Shown here: positions 1 through 6,948 of the stretch, piece after piece
How positions within the stretch are numbered: position 1 is the first letter of the stretch
How the letters are laid out: each line of letters begins with the position of its first letter
Source: Holosporaceae bacterium
GTDB taxonomy: Bacteria > Pseudomonadota > Alphaproteobacteria > UBA3830
Reading direction: 5' to 3'
Length of the DNA stretch: 39,056 nt
Assembly: GCA_031258575.1 (NCBI GenBank)
Contig: JAIRMQ010000022.1
Coordinates: forward strand, 1-39,056
Translations under genes and position numbers: made by a program
Notes under the pieces: generated by a model
Databases searched by the model: none
Seen by the model: the letters and a program-made list of their open reading frames with translations, nothing else
What the model was told of the DNA's origin: nothing

Positions 1-59
1 ACTCCTGTCAAACGACGAAACTCTTCCTCCGACAAAGACTTTAAACTCTTCCTTTCCAT
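1..59 (-). mobile_element. 5' end of a probable IS5-type transposase gene, cut by the window edge
   Basis: A minus-strand reading frame begins with ATG at 59-57 behind a strong ribosome site (AGGAGGGATTT) and runs off the left edge after 19 codons (MERKSLKSLSEEEFRRLTG). The pattern 'LSEEEFRRLTG' recalls the N-terminus of IS5-family transposases, where a short 'L..L..EEFRRLTGV' stretch precedes the helix-turn-helix. Too little is present to tell whether the element is intact or where its terminal repeat lies. A second transposase remnant follows at once, so the spot is a landing site for insertion sequences. Confidence 0.45.
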
Positions 60-194
60 AAATCCCTCCTAAAACAACTATATCTTTATAACACATAATA
101 GCGTTTCGAAAGAGATCTATTTAAAGAAGCAGAGGGATAAGAGAAGATCTCCGTATTGGTCATAGTAATGAGGAAAGTAGACTTAGAAAATTTT

Positions 195-357
195 TTAGAT
201 AACTTCAGTAAATTGAGCGATCCGCGATAGAGCAAATAGGAGGAAGGATTCAGGAGGCATGTAATTCAGGGAGGAGTGAGGTCTGATTTTATTCCCGTCT
301 ATGATTTTCGATCATTGCTCTGGCCTCTGTTAACGTATAAAACGCCTCTCGATTACC
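195..357 (-). pseudogene. IS3-family transposase remnant (C-terminal end of the DDE integrase)
   Basis: Read on the minus strand, one frame gives EAFYTLTEARAMIENHRRE and then a stop. The next frame continues with PHSSLNYMPPESF and ends at a stop at 197-195. Joined, these match the typical end of IS3-family OrfB transposases ('...LxEARxxIExWRxxYNxxRPHSSLxYxxPxEF'). The rest of the transposase is absent. The debris abuts the nusB stop codon, so the element inserted just downstream of nusB, decayed and was deleted. The in-frame stop plus frameshift shows it is dead. Confidence 0.7.
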
Positions 358-370
358 CAAAAATAGTTTA

Positions 371-844
371 TCATTTGTGTTTCGACAATGAAGAAAGAGA
401 ATTCAGTAATCCGTTTATGAAAGCTACTTCATTTTTTTCAAAAAAGGCTTTCGATATCTCGACATACTCATTGAAAACAACATTCACCGGAATATCTTTG
501 AAATACAGAAGCTCTGTGACTCCTAATCTCAAAATAGCCTTCATCACATTATTGAGTCTTTCGAATTTCCAATTTTCAGAAAGATTAGAAGAAATCATTT
601 GATCAATTTCTTCGAGATGTTTTTCTGTTGCAGTTGTTAGCTTTGAGAAAAAAACCTCATCAAATTCAGATACTGAAAGAGTTTCTGAAATAAAAGCTTT
701 CTTGCCATTTTCAAAATTTTGGACGGCTTTTTTTATTGTACTTTTAAGCATTACGGCAGAATAGACTACTTGTACGGCTAAAAGCCTTGTGGCACTGCGA
801 AGTCCTCCTTGCGCATTTCGCGGTTTCTTACTATCTTCAACCAT
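371..844 (-). CDS. nusB: Transcription antitermination factor NusB
   Basis: NusB binds the boxA RNA of rRNA leaders with NusE (S10) and keeps RNA polymerase processive. The 157-residue product has the family's usual length and all-helical character. The best-conserved stretch is RLNNVMKAILRLGVTELLYF (96-115), followed by the typical 'FINGLLNSL' near the C-terminus (142-150). The N-terminus carries the usual 'RSATRLLAVQVVYS' helix. Its start overlaps the end of glyA by 8 bases, so the two are probably translationally coupled. In many alphaproteobacteria nusB sits after ribH in a glyA-nrdR-rib-nusB locus; here nrdR and the rib genes are missing from between them. Downstream lie only transposase fragments. 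Confidence 0.93.
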   Translation of the reverse strand: MVEDSKKPRNAQGGLRSATRLLAVQVVYSAVMLKSTIKKAVQNFENGKKAFISETLSVSEFDEVFFSKLTTATEKHLEEIDQMISSNLSENWKFERLNNVMKAILRLGVTELLYFKDIPVNVVFNEYVEISKAFFEKNEVAFINGLLNSLSSLSKHK

Positions 845-2096
845 AAATTGGGAACTTCTTGCATAAATTGAGAGATTCTTCTCTGACTTCCGCCTTTATA
901 GCATCATATCCAGATTTTGCATAATTCGAGAGTACTTTGAAGATCAAATCTGCAATCCGCAAGAATTCTTTCTCCTTTAATCCTCTAGTTGTCATAGCTG
1001 CGGATCCTATTCTTATTCCAGACGTTTTCGATGGTGGAAGAGTATCAAAGGGAATAGCATTTTTATTGCAAGTGATACCTGCTTCTTCGAGTTCTGTTTC
1101 AGCGATTTTTCCAGTAATTGATAGAGGAGTAAGATCGACTACAAACAAATGAGAATCAGTTCCGCCGGATACAATATTTAGTCCAAGTTTTTTAAGATGA
1201 TTAGACATGGCTATGGAATTATTCAAGACATGCTGCGCGTACATCTTGAAATCTGGACGCAGCGCTTCTCCAAAAGCAACAGCTTTTGCTGCTATAGAGT
1301 GCATCTGAGGACCTCCTTGCACTCCCGGAAAAACAGCGCTATTAACTTTTTTTGCGATGGATTCGTCGTTAGTCATAATAACTCCCCCTCGAGGCCCTCG
1401 AAGAGTTTTATGGGTTGTCGATGTAACTATATGCGCACAATCCATAGGAGAAGGATATAAGCCAGTTACTATCAAACCAGCATAATGAGCGATATCCGCA
1501 ACGAGATAAGCTCCGACTAAATCTGCTATTTTTCGAAATTTCTGGAAATCTATGCGACGGGAATAAGATGAAGCTCCAGCAACGATAATTTTCGGGCCGA
1601 ATTTAAGTGCAAGCGACTTTACTTGATCATAATCAATAAAACCATTTTTATCTACGCCATATCCAATAGACTCAAACCATTTCCCGGAAATAGTGGGAGA
1701 AGCTCCATGGGTCAAATGTCCGCCCATTGCCAATTCCATACCGAGAACTCGATCTCCAGGTTTAGCCAGTGCATAAAATGCAGATAAATTGGCTTGAGCG
1801 CCTGAATGTGGCTGAACATTGGCGAATTTACAATTAAATAATTTACAAAGCCTTTCTATAGCAATGTTCTCGGCAACATCAACGTATTTGCATCCTCCAT
1901 AGTATCTTCTTCCAGAATATCCCTCTGCGTATTTATTTGTCATTACGCACCCAAGAGCTGATAGTACTTCTTTGGAGACAAAATTTTCAGAAGCTATTAA
2001 TTCTATCTGATTTTGCTGCCTATGCAGCTCGTCGGTTATCGCTTGAAATACCTCTTTATCGCTAATTTCTTCGAAAAAATATCCTGAAAAATTCAC
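837..2096 (-). CDS. glyA: Serine hydroxymethyltransferase
   Basis: GlyA is a cytosolic PLP enzyme that converts serine and tetrahydrofolate to glycine and 5,10-methylene-tetrahydrofolate, feeding the ThyX and FolA reactions encoded nearby. The 419-residue product is full length. The PLP-binding lysine is in STTHKTLRGPRGG (K230). The cofactor aspartate/histidine motif DIAHYAGL is at 201-208 and the substrate motif 'IELIASENF' at 31-39. The start is a GTG (2096-2094), chosen for its upstream AGGAG five bases away. It lies 32 bases after kdsB and overlaps nusB, so kdsB-glyA-nusB looks like one operon. Confidence 0.96.
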   Translation of the reverse strand: MNFSGYFFEEISDKEVFQAITDELHRQQNQIELIASENFVSKEVLSALGCVMTNKYAEGYSGRRYYGGCKYVDVAENIAIERLCKLFNCKFANVQPHSGAQANLSAFYALAKPGDRVLGMELAMGGHLTHGASPTISGKWFESIGYGVDKNGFIDYDQVKSLALKFGPKIIVAGASSYSRRIDFQKFRKIADLVGAYLVADIAHYAGLIVTGLYPSPMDCAHIVTSTTHKTLRGPRGGVIMTNDESIAKKVNSAVFPGVQGGPQMHSIAAKAVAFGEALRPDFKMYAQHVLNNSIAMSNHLKKLGLNIVSGGTDSHLFVVDLTPLSITGKIAETELEEAGITCNKNAIPFDTLPPSKTSGIRIGSAAMTTRGLKEKEFLRIADLIFKVLSNYAKSGYDAIKAEVREESLNLCKKFPIYG

Positions 2097-2128
2097 TTCT
2101 GCTCCTAACTTTCCAAATTACGTCTTTA

Positions 2129-2860
2129 TTATTTTAATGATTCAAAATATTTCCGCGCCTGTTCTAAATCACTTGCTGTATCTATTGTAATAGGAGGATC
2201 TCTATCAATAGTATCGATTCCTATGGTCATATTATTCTCAAGAGCACGAAGTTGCTCTAGTTTTTCTCCTTTTTCTAAAGGACTTTGCGGGAGATTTACA
2301 AATTTTCTTAGACTTTCGGCCTGGAAACAATATATTCCAACATGACAAAAGTACGGTCCGTTGAATGGAATTGGAGAACGACTAAAATACAATGCTTTTC
2401 CACTATTCTCTGAGGTAAATGCAATAACTGGTTTAACAACACTTTCCTGAAGATAAGAATCATTTTTTATTGCAGAGGCTAGGGTAGTAATGTCGTAACG
2501 TTTTTCTTTTATAGATTCCACGCCAGTTATAATAAATTCTTTATCGATAAAAGGCAGATCCCCCTGCACATTAACGATGAACTTAAATTTAGCGTTAGTG
2601 TCATATGCCGACCATGCAGCAAAAACTCTATCAGTTCCTGATGGTAAGCTTGGATCGGTGATAACTGCTCGTCCTCCCGCGTCTCTAATCACACTTGCGA
2701 TTTCTTCTCCATCGCAGGCGACTATAACTTCCCCCACATCGGATGCAACAACGCTTTCATAGGTACGACGGATAAGTGGTTTGCCACCTATATCTGCAAA
2801 CATCTTTTTGGTTAATCTTACAGACGAAAGACGTGCTGGAATTACTACTAAAGTATCCAT
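2129..2860 (-). CDS. kdsB: 3-deoxy-manno-octulosonate cytidylyltransferase (CMP-Kdo synthetase)
   Basis: KdsB activates Kdo with CTP to CMP-Kdo for the inner core of lipopolysaccharide. The product begins MDTLVVIPARLSSVRLTKK, the nucleotide-binding 'IPARLxSxRLxxK' signature, and continues with DIGGKPLIRRTYE and the substrate region LPSGTDRV and NVQGDLPF. I chose the ATG at 2860-2858 (243 residues, the family norm) with GAGG upstream. A longer frame would add 17 residues, but that extension lies over the tRNA-Leu gene. The gene follows the tRNA by 21 bases and is likely transcribed with it. Together with the LpxI-LpxB fusion it indicates that the organism still makes Kdo and lipid A. Confidence 0.95.
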   Translation of the reverse strand: MDTLVVIPARLSSVRLTKKMFADIGGKPLIRRTYESVVASDVGEVIVACDGEEIASVIRDAGGRAVITDPSLPSGTDRVFAAWSAYDTNAKFKFIVNVQGDLPFIDKEFIITGVESIKEKRYDITTLASAIKNDSYLQESVVKPVIAFTSENSGKALYFSRSPIPFNGPYFCHVGIYCFQAESLRKFVNLPQSPLEKGEKLEQLRALENNMTIGIDTIDRDPPITIDTASDLEQARKYFESLK

Positions 2861-2881
2861 AAAACAATTCCTCTCTAAATG

Positions 2882-2968
2882 TGGTGCGGTCGAGAAGACT
2901 TGAACTTCCACGGATTTTACTCCATAGCGACCTCAACGCTACGCGTCTACCAGTTCCGCCACGACCGC
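2882..2968 (-). tRNA. tRNA-Leu (anticodon GAG)
   Basis: On the minus strand the gene begins GCGGTCGTGGCGGAA and ends CGACCGCACCA. The 7-bp acceptor stem pairs GCGGTCG with CGACCGC, and the CCA end is encoded. The anticodon stem TAGCG/CGCTA encloses the loop TTGAGGT, giving anticodon GAG (reads CUC and CUU). A long variable arm precedes the T arm, as expected of a class II leucine tRNA. Length is 87 bases. It sits 21 bases before kdsB. Confidence 0.95.
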
Positions 2969-3001
2969 TAAAAACAAAAACGCGACGAGATTACTTGAAA
3001 A

Positions 3002-3057
3002 CATTCTCGAACCGTTTAAATACTCTTTTTTCAAGAATACCAACCGGTCCGAGAATG
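3002..3057. repeat. Long-looped inverted repeat between the XRE regulator and tRNA-Leu
   Basis: The 13-base arm CATTCTCGAACCG (3002-3014) is complementary at 12 of 13 positions to CGGTCCGAGAATG (3045-3057), around a 30-base T-rich loop. It occupies nearly all the space between the regulator's stop codon and the tRNA-Leu 5' end. It could end regulator transcription or shape the tRNA leader. It has no clean T-run after the stem, so a standard terminator is not established. Confidence 0.45.
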
Positions 3058-3067
3058 ATAGCATTTT

Positions 3068-3853
3068 TTATGCTAAATTGAAATCAGAATATCCGACAAC
3101 TTTATAAACTACATCCATGTTATGACGATCTACTTCTACTAATTTATCTTTTGAAAGTTTTCCATTCTTCATCGATTCTATGTCACATATATCACATAAC
3201 TGTAGAGAAGTCGGGGTAACACTCCAAATTTTCTTTATCATGATATCTCCTTTGTTCAGTATAACCACTAAAGATTCAGGAACTAAGTTCCCTGATGGCT
3301 CTAAATATAGAGTAGATGAAGGACTGAAGTGCGGAGCAAAATACGATCCGGCTTTTACCGCAAGTAACTCGCTTTTAGTCGCCAGCTCTAATGGACGCTG
3401 TCTCCATTCTGCAGGAGAGCAGATCTTAATAACCAACTTAGAAGGATTTTCATTATCCGAGCTAATGCAATAGAGCGGAATACAATTCTCTCTCGAAGTT
3501 ATCTCTGTTCTGCGATTTCTACTAAACTCTACCGGAGACACCAACCTGTTTTCATGAGATACTTCTTGTAAAAGTTCCGCTGGTTCGCATCTAAAAGCAT
3601 GCGATAACCTACGAATAAGATCAGTATTCAACCTTCTTGAACCTGATTCCAATCTTGATAGATAAGAAATAGAAATGCTCGTAATTTCAGACAGAGTTTC
3701 TAGAGTATACCCACTTCTTTTGCGCAAATACTTTAGATGTGTCATCGGAGCATCTTTCCTTTTTCTGCCAATTCTGCTACTCAAGCTCATCTCCAGTGCA
3801 TGGGGATCGTCGAAATCAATTTCTTTCATTGGACTTAAACTTTGTCTTGCCAT
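3068..3853 (-). CDS. XRE-family transcriptional regulator with an S24-like C-terminal region
   Basis: Residues 37-95 form a clear XRE/Cro-type helix-turn-helix: 'LKYLRKRSGYTLETLSEI' followed by 'SISYLSRLESGSRRLNT', where the second block is the recognition region. The C-terminal part (about 165-260) resembles the LexA/CI S24 fold: a GSYFAP turn, then hydrophobic strands ending 'GDIMIKKIW'. The position of the nucleophilic serine in GDSMxP appears to be tyrosine, so self-cleavage is unlikely; it may act as a sensor or dimerisation domain. This domain reading is inference. The start (ATG, AGAGG five bases upstream) is well supported. It is divergent from the unknown gene at 4132, with a perfect 12-bp palindrome in the shared upstream region. 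Its targets are unknown. Confidence 0.82.
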   Translation of the reverse strand: MARQSLSPMKEIDFDDPHALEMSLSSRIGRKRKDAPMTHLKYLRKRSGYTLETLSEITSISISYLSRLESGSRRLNTDLIRRLSHAFRCEPAELLQEVSHENRLVSPVEFSRNRRTEITSRENCIPLYCISSDNENPSKLVIKICSPAEWRQRPLELATKSELLAVKAGSYFAPHFSPSSTLYLEPSGNLVPESLVVILNKGDIMIKKIWSVTPTSLQLCDICDIESMKNGKLSKDKLVEVDRHNMDVVYKVVGYSDFNLA

Positions 3854-4041
3854 ATTAACCTCTTTTTCTTAAAACACATATTCTATATACCAGACGGCAA
3901 AAGCAATGTCCATAGCAAAAATCAAAGAAATCATCATATAAAATATATAAAAAATTTTATTCGTCTATCTTGTTGAAAATACCGCCATTATCGAATTAAT
4001 AAAAAAGTTAAGATAATAGTTGAAAAATAATGTTTTAAAAG

Positions 4042-4053
4042 CATACTAGTATG
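4042..4053. promoter_or_regulatory. Perfect 12-bp palindrome, candidate operator
   Basis: CATACTAGTATG reads the same on both strands. It lies in the AT-rich, non-coding 278-base space between the divergent XRE regulator (start 3853) and the unknown gene at 4132. A two-fold symmetric site in this position is what a dimeric XRE-type repressor would bind, so autoregulation is a reasonable guess. A looser pair of TGCAT/ATGCA half-sites follows at about 4061-4079. No binding evidence exists. Confidence 0.4.
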
Positions 4054-4131
4054 TGTTTTGTGCATTGAAAAATATGCATTTTTGTTGTTTGAGTAGTTTT
4101 TGTAACTAAATTAGCGAGAGGCGGTTGCAGT

Positions 4132-4611
4132 GTGAAAACTATAAAAAACAATGAATTATATTTGCAACATACAAAACAATTGCGAAAAATACACAGCGGC
4201 AAAAAACCATTTTCCCAAAAGATTAAATTATCGACATATAAGTCCTATGCGCATCTAAAAACTCATTATTTACTTAAGAAAAGAAAAATAAAATTGCATC
4301 GGCTAAAATTTGTTTCCGATATCAAACTTGAAAATATTTCTAAAATTATTACTGAAATAGATTGTCAAGATACTCAAATTCTACCTCAAAAATATGTTCT
4401 TCGAAAAAATCCTTACAATGATTGGAAAAATGAAAAAGAAATAATTGATTGGTTGGAATCTGTTGGTATCGTTGTAAAACGCGCAAGTTTTTCAAGGTTC
4501 TTAATCAAAAATAGAATTTTTTCTCTTAACAGCCTTTTAATTTTCGCGAACAAAAAGCGCTTGGAATTGGGATTAAGCCCATTTTATTTGGAAGGTGTTA
4601 CAGAAGACTAG
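4132..4611 (+). CDS. Unknown small basic protein
   Basis: I do not recognise this 159-residue protein. It starts with GTG behind AGAGGCGGTTGCA. The first 65 residues are rich in lysine, histidine and arginine and carry no signal peptide or membrane segment. The C-terminal part (about 110-155) is more ordered: 'DWKNEKEIIDWLESVGI', then 'SFSRFLIKNRIFSLNSLL', then 'KRLELGLSPFYLEGV'. That half looks like a small conserved helical domain preceded by a variable basic tail, consistent with nucleic-acid or ribosome binding, but this is a guess. It is divergent from the XRE regulator and could be its target. Confidence 0.6.
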   Translation: MKTIKNNELYLQHTKQLRKIHSGKKPFSQKIKLSTYKSYAHLKTHYLLKKRKIKLHRLKFVSDIKLENISKIITEIDCQDTQILPQKYVLRKNPYNDWKNEKEIIDWLESVGIVVKRASFSRFLIKNRIFSLNSLLIFANKKRLELGLSPFYLEGVTED

Positions 4612-4972
4612 AAATGCGGCGTTGTATAAAGCAAGGCTAACAATCAAGAAGCTAGCATCAAACCGACTCATTGTTTTCTCTGGTTACAGGGCAGAAAGCA
4701 TATAATTTTGTAAGTGTTGGCTGTAAGAAACGTTATCGTGTAATTCATTGAAAAAATAATGGAAAAATCCACTTAAACTAGGTCGAGAATTTTTTAAGAA
4801 TAGCGAAAAGAAGCAGATTATCGCGGATTGCGAGGAGTAAAATCTTACAAGTTTAACCTGTACTTCTAGTCTTTCCTTGAATTTATGCGTAACATAAAAA
4901 AATAAGAAAAATTATTTATATTTCGAACTTAATGTAATAATCTTTAGATGTTAACTAATGTAGTAATGTGGT
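4612..4972. other. 361-base gap without a recognisable gene
   Basis: No frame on either strand encodes a recognisable product here. Two short open stretches on the plus strand (about 4661-4751 and 4756-4839, the latter reading KLGREFFKNSEKKQIIADCEE before a stop) could be the last traces of a decayed gene, but I cannot place them in a family. The final 110 bases are very AT-rich and probably hold the promoter of the gene at 4973. Confidence 0.35.
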
Positions 4973-5296
4973 ATGTCTATGTTCTCTTTCGATAAATATT
5001 CTTATGAATCCAGATTGCTAAAGTTGTTGCAGAATAGTTTCTTAAAAACGGCTCGTCGCAATAAAATTTTAGCAAAGTGGGCTGGAGGACGCATGGGTTA
5101 CAAAGATAGTGCTCTAAATAAATATGTGAAAAGCATGATCCTTTCGTATCTTATCGCTCCAAGCGATAGAAGAATAATTAATCGTATTCTATCGGATTTT
5201 AAAAAAGCAAAAATAAAAATGACAGAAGATGATATTCGAAAAAAAATCAAAGCAGTTGAAGAAAGAATCCAATCAAGGCATAGCTGTGTCGATTGA
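4973..5296 (+). CDS. DUF1476 protein, ATP synthase inhibitor subunit zeta
   Basis: In alphaproteobacteria this family is the zeta subunit, which blocks ATP hydrolysis by the F1 part of ATP synthase. The 107-residue product matches the family plan: a short N-terminal inhibitory segment with 'FDKY', then 'KTARRNKILAKWAGGRMG' (the ARRNKLLGxWAAxxxG signature), then a helical end with 'DDIRKKIKAVEERI'. The family is essentially alphaproteobacterial, which helps place the organism. It overlaps the start of the enoyl-CoA hydratase gene by about 11 bases, suggesting coupled translation. Confidence 0.85.
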   Translation: MSMFSFDKYSYESRLLKLLQNSFLKTARRNKILAKWAGGRMGYKDSALNKYVKSMILSYLIAPSDRRIINRILSDFKKAKIKMTEDDIRKKIKAVEERIQSRHSCVD

Positions 5297-6035
5297 TTTT
5301 TCTATCAATGATTCTATTGCGTTTCTCAAATTAAATACTCCACAAAAATTGAACGCTCTTTCTTCCTTAGTGATGAGAGAAATCGATAAAAAACTTATTG
5401 ATGTGGACCAAAAAGCGAAAGTTTTGGTAATTACAGGTTGCGATAGAGCTTTTGCCGCAGGTGTAGATATAAAAGAAATAGAAAGTCACTCAAGCGAATC
5501 AGCTAACCTTCTAAATTTCATAGATTGTTCTTGGGAAAGCGTCTCTAGAGTAAAAATACCGACAATAGCCGCAGTTTCAGGATACGCGCTTGGAGGAGGA
5601 TTCGAATTAGCCCTAATGTGCGACATAATTATAGCTGCAGAAAATGCTAAGTTTGGATTTCCAGAGGTCAATCTTGGATTAATGCCAGGAATGGGAGGAC
5701 ACCAATTTCTTACCAGAATCGTGGGACCTAAAATAGCTGCTGAGCTTATAATGAGTGGAGATCCTATATCTGCAGTGCGGGCACAAGAACTAAACATCGT
5801 GTCTCGTGTAGTAGAAAATAGTAAATTGATTTCTTGCGCTATGGATATAGCTCGAAAAATCGCTGAAAAACCTATCGCAAGTCTAAAAGTGATTAAGGAA
5901 TCTATTGGATTAGCGCAAAATAGTCCGTTGATTCAAGGAATAAAAAGTGAACGACAGATGTTCCGAGCGCTTTTTTCCACAAAGGATAAAGAAGAGAGAA
6001 TCTCGCGTTTTCTTAAGCGCGATAAAACTCAATAA
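5286..6035 (+). CDS. Enoyl-CoA hydratase / crotonase family protein
   Basis: It probably hydrates 2-enoyl-CoA to 3-hydroxyacyl-CoA in beta-oxidation or butyryl-CoA metabolism. Counted from the chosen GTG, the oxyanion motif AFAAGVDIKEI is at 55-65. The two catalytic glutamates typical of hydratases are present: E107 in GGGFELALMCD and E127 in GFPEVNLGLMPGMGG, 20 residues apart as in crotonase. The GTG at 5286 is chosen for the AAGG seven bases upstream and because the frame then begins where relatives begin. An upstream start at 5229 would overlap the previous gene by 68 bases. Its 3' end overlaps the convergent folA by 23 bases. It may work with the 3-hydroxyacyl-CoA dehydrogenase at 31023. 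Confidence 0.9.
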   Translation: MSIDFSINDSIAFLKLNTPQKLNALSSLVMREIDKKLIDVDQKAKVLVITGCDRAFAAGVDIKEIESHSSESANLLNFIDCSWESVSRVKIPTIAAVSGYALGGGFELALMCDIIIAAENAKFGFPEVNLGLMPGMGGHQFLTRIVGPKIAAELIMSGDPISAVRAQELNIVSRVVENSKLISCAMDIARKIAEKPIASLKVIKESIGLAQNSPLIQGIKSERQMFRALFSTKDKEERISRFLKRDKTQ

Positions 6036-6465
6036 TGGAATATTTTGCGTTAGAAAAAAGAACATTTTGTGACATTTTCTTTAATCTTTGGCGGTTTATA
6101 AAAATATCTGCGTGGTAGTTATCATGAACTTGACTAATCAGAGCATAATCGACGAGATCGTTCTTCAATGCATAATTATACAACTGACCTCCGCCAATTA
6201 TCCAAAAATCTTGATATGGAACTTCTTCAAGCGAGTAAAAAATCTCAATATCATCGGTTGATTCTAGGGTTTTGGAAATAACACAATTAATCCTGTTTTT
6301 TAGCGGACCTTTCGAAAGAGAGAAAAATGTATTTCTCCCCATTACTACGATACTGCCTGTTGTTTTTTTATAAAAGAACTTTAGATCTTCGCTGAAACTC
6401 CAGGGAATTGTTCCATTTTTGGAAATTCCAAAATCAGAATCGACTAACGCGATTAACTTAATCAT
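6013..6465 (-). CDS. folA: Dihydrofolate reductase
   Basis: FolA reduces dihydrofolate to tetrahydrofolate with NADPH. The 150-residue product opens 'MIKLIALVDSDFGISKNG' and has the active-site loop IPWSFSEDLKFF, whose tryptophan and aspartate match the E. coli positions. It then has 'VVMGRNTFFSL' (NADPH-binding MGRxTxxS) and 'FWIIGGGQLYNYAL' (the second nucleotide motif). It is slightly shorter than average but complete. The window also has thyX, whose reaction does not generate dihydrofolate, so retention of folA is notable. It is convergent with, and overlaps, the enoyl-CoA hydratase gene. Confidence 0.93.
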   Translation of the reverse strand: MIKLIALVDSDFGISKNGTIPWSFSEDLKFFYKKTTGSIVVMGRNTFFSLSKGPLKNRINCVISKTLESTDDIEIFYSLEEVPYQDFWIIGGGQLYNYALKNDLVDYALISQVHDNYHADIFINRQRLKKMSQNVLFSNAKYSIIEFYRA

Positions 6466-6529
6466 CTCATGTATCTATTCATATTGCATAGCGTTAGAGT
6501 GTAGTTTGATTTTCACTATGATTCCATGA

Positions 6530-6760
6530 GAAATTAATTATCTCAAATTTTTCAATGGAATAGGCGACAAAGTTGCTAATTGTATTGCTCTTTTCGGATT
6601 ACACAAAATAGAGGCTTTCCCTGTCGATGTTTGGATTAACCGCATCATTAAAGATCGGTACAATTGTGATTTCAATATAGAACGTTTTCAAGGATATGCA
6701 GGAATTCTGCAACAATATATGTTTTTCTATGAAAGAAGTATGAAACAAGCAGAATCTTAA
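6530..6760 (+). pseudogene. C-terminal remnant of an HhH-GPD DNA glycosylase (8-oxoguanine/AlkA type)
   Basis: An open frame with no start and a stop just before it encodes the last 76 residues of a helix-hairpin-helix base-excision glycosylase. It reads FFNGIGDKVANCIALFGL, the HhH motif (LxGIGxKVAxCIxLF), then 'EAFPVDVWINRII', which holds the catalytic aspartate region (PVDVW), then 'GYAGILQQYMFFYER', the family's C-terminal helix. The N-terminal two thirds that form the lesion pocket are missing. The frame is still clean, so the loss may be recent or by deletion. It lies between folA and tRNA-Thr. Confidence 0.8.
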
Positions 6761-6854
6761 AAAATGACTCTCTTAAAATCGTTCTGTTAGTGTCTGTTTT
6801 TTTATCTTAACCGATGGCGAATTTCATAAATTCTTGTTATACATACATACTAAT

Positions 6855-6930
6855 GCCAGACTAGCTCAGTTGGTAGAGCAACTGATTTGTAATCAGTAGG
6901 TCGTTGGTTCGAATCCGACGTCTGGCACCA
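6855..6930 (+). tRNA. tRNA-Thr (anticodon TGT)
   Basis: The gene begins GCCAGACTAGCTCAG and ends GTCTGGCACCA, with a 7-bp acceptor stem GCCAGAC/GTCTGGC and encoded CCA. The anticodon stem ACTGA/TCAGT encloses TTTGTAA, giving anticodon TGT (reads ACA and ACG). The T arm has GTTCGAATC. Length is 76 bases. It lies 18 bases before yebC and probably shares its transcript. Confidence 0.97.
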
Positions 6931-6948
6931 CTAATTTGGAGAGTATAT

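Noticed and set aside
168-230. Plus-strand 20-codon frame 'MRKVDLENFLDNFSKLSDPR' resembling the start of an ISAs1 transposase
   Set aside because: It lies antisense to the better-supported IS3 remnant, ends at a stop after 20 codons and is followed by no further ISAs1-like sequence, so it is likely a coincidence.
2861-2911. N-terminal extension of kdsB
   Set aside because: It overlaps the 3' end of the tRNA-Leu gene; the internal ATG has a ribosome site and gives the family's usual length and start.
2882-2968. tRNA-Leu as an integration site (att)
   Set aside because: No integrase gene and no duplicate of the tRNA 3' end were seen nearby; the neighbouring genes are housekeeping.
5229-5285. 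Longer enoyl-CoA hydratase start
   Set aside because: It would overlap the DUF1476 gene by 68 bases and adds a lysine-rich stretch foreign to the family.
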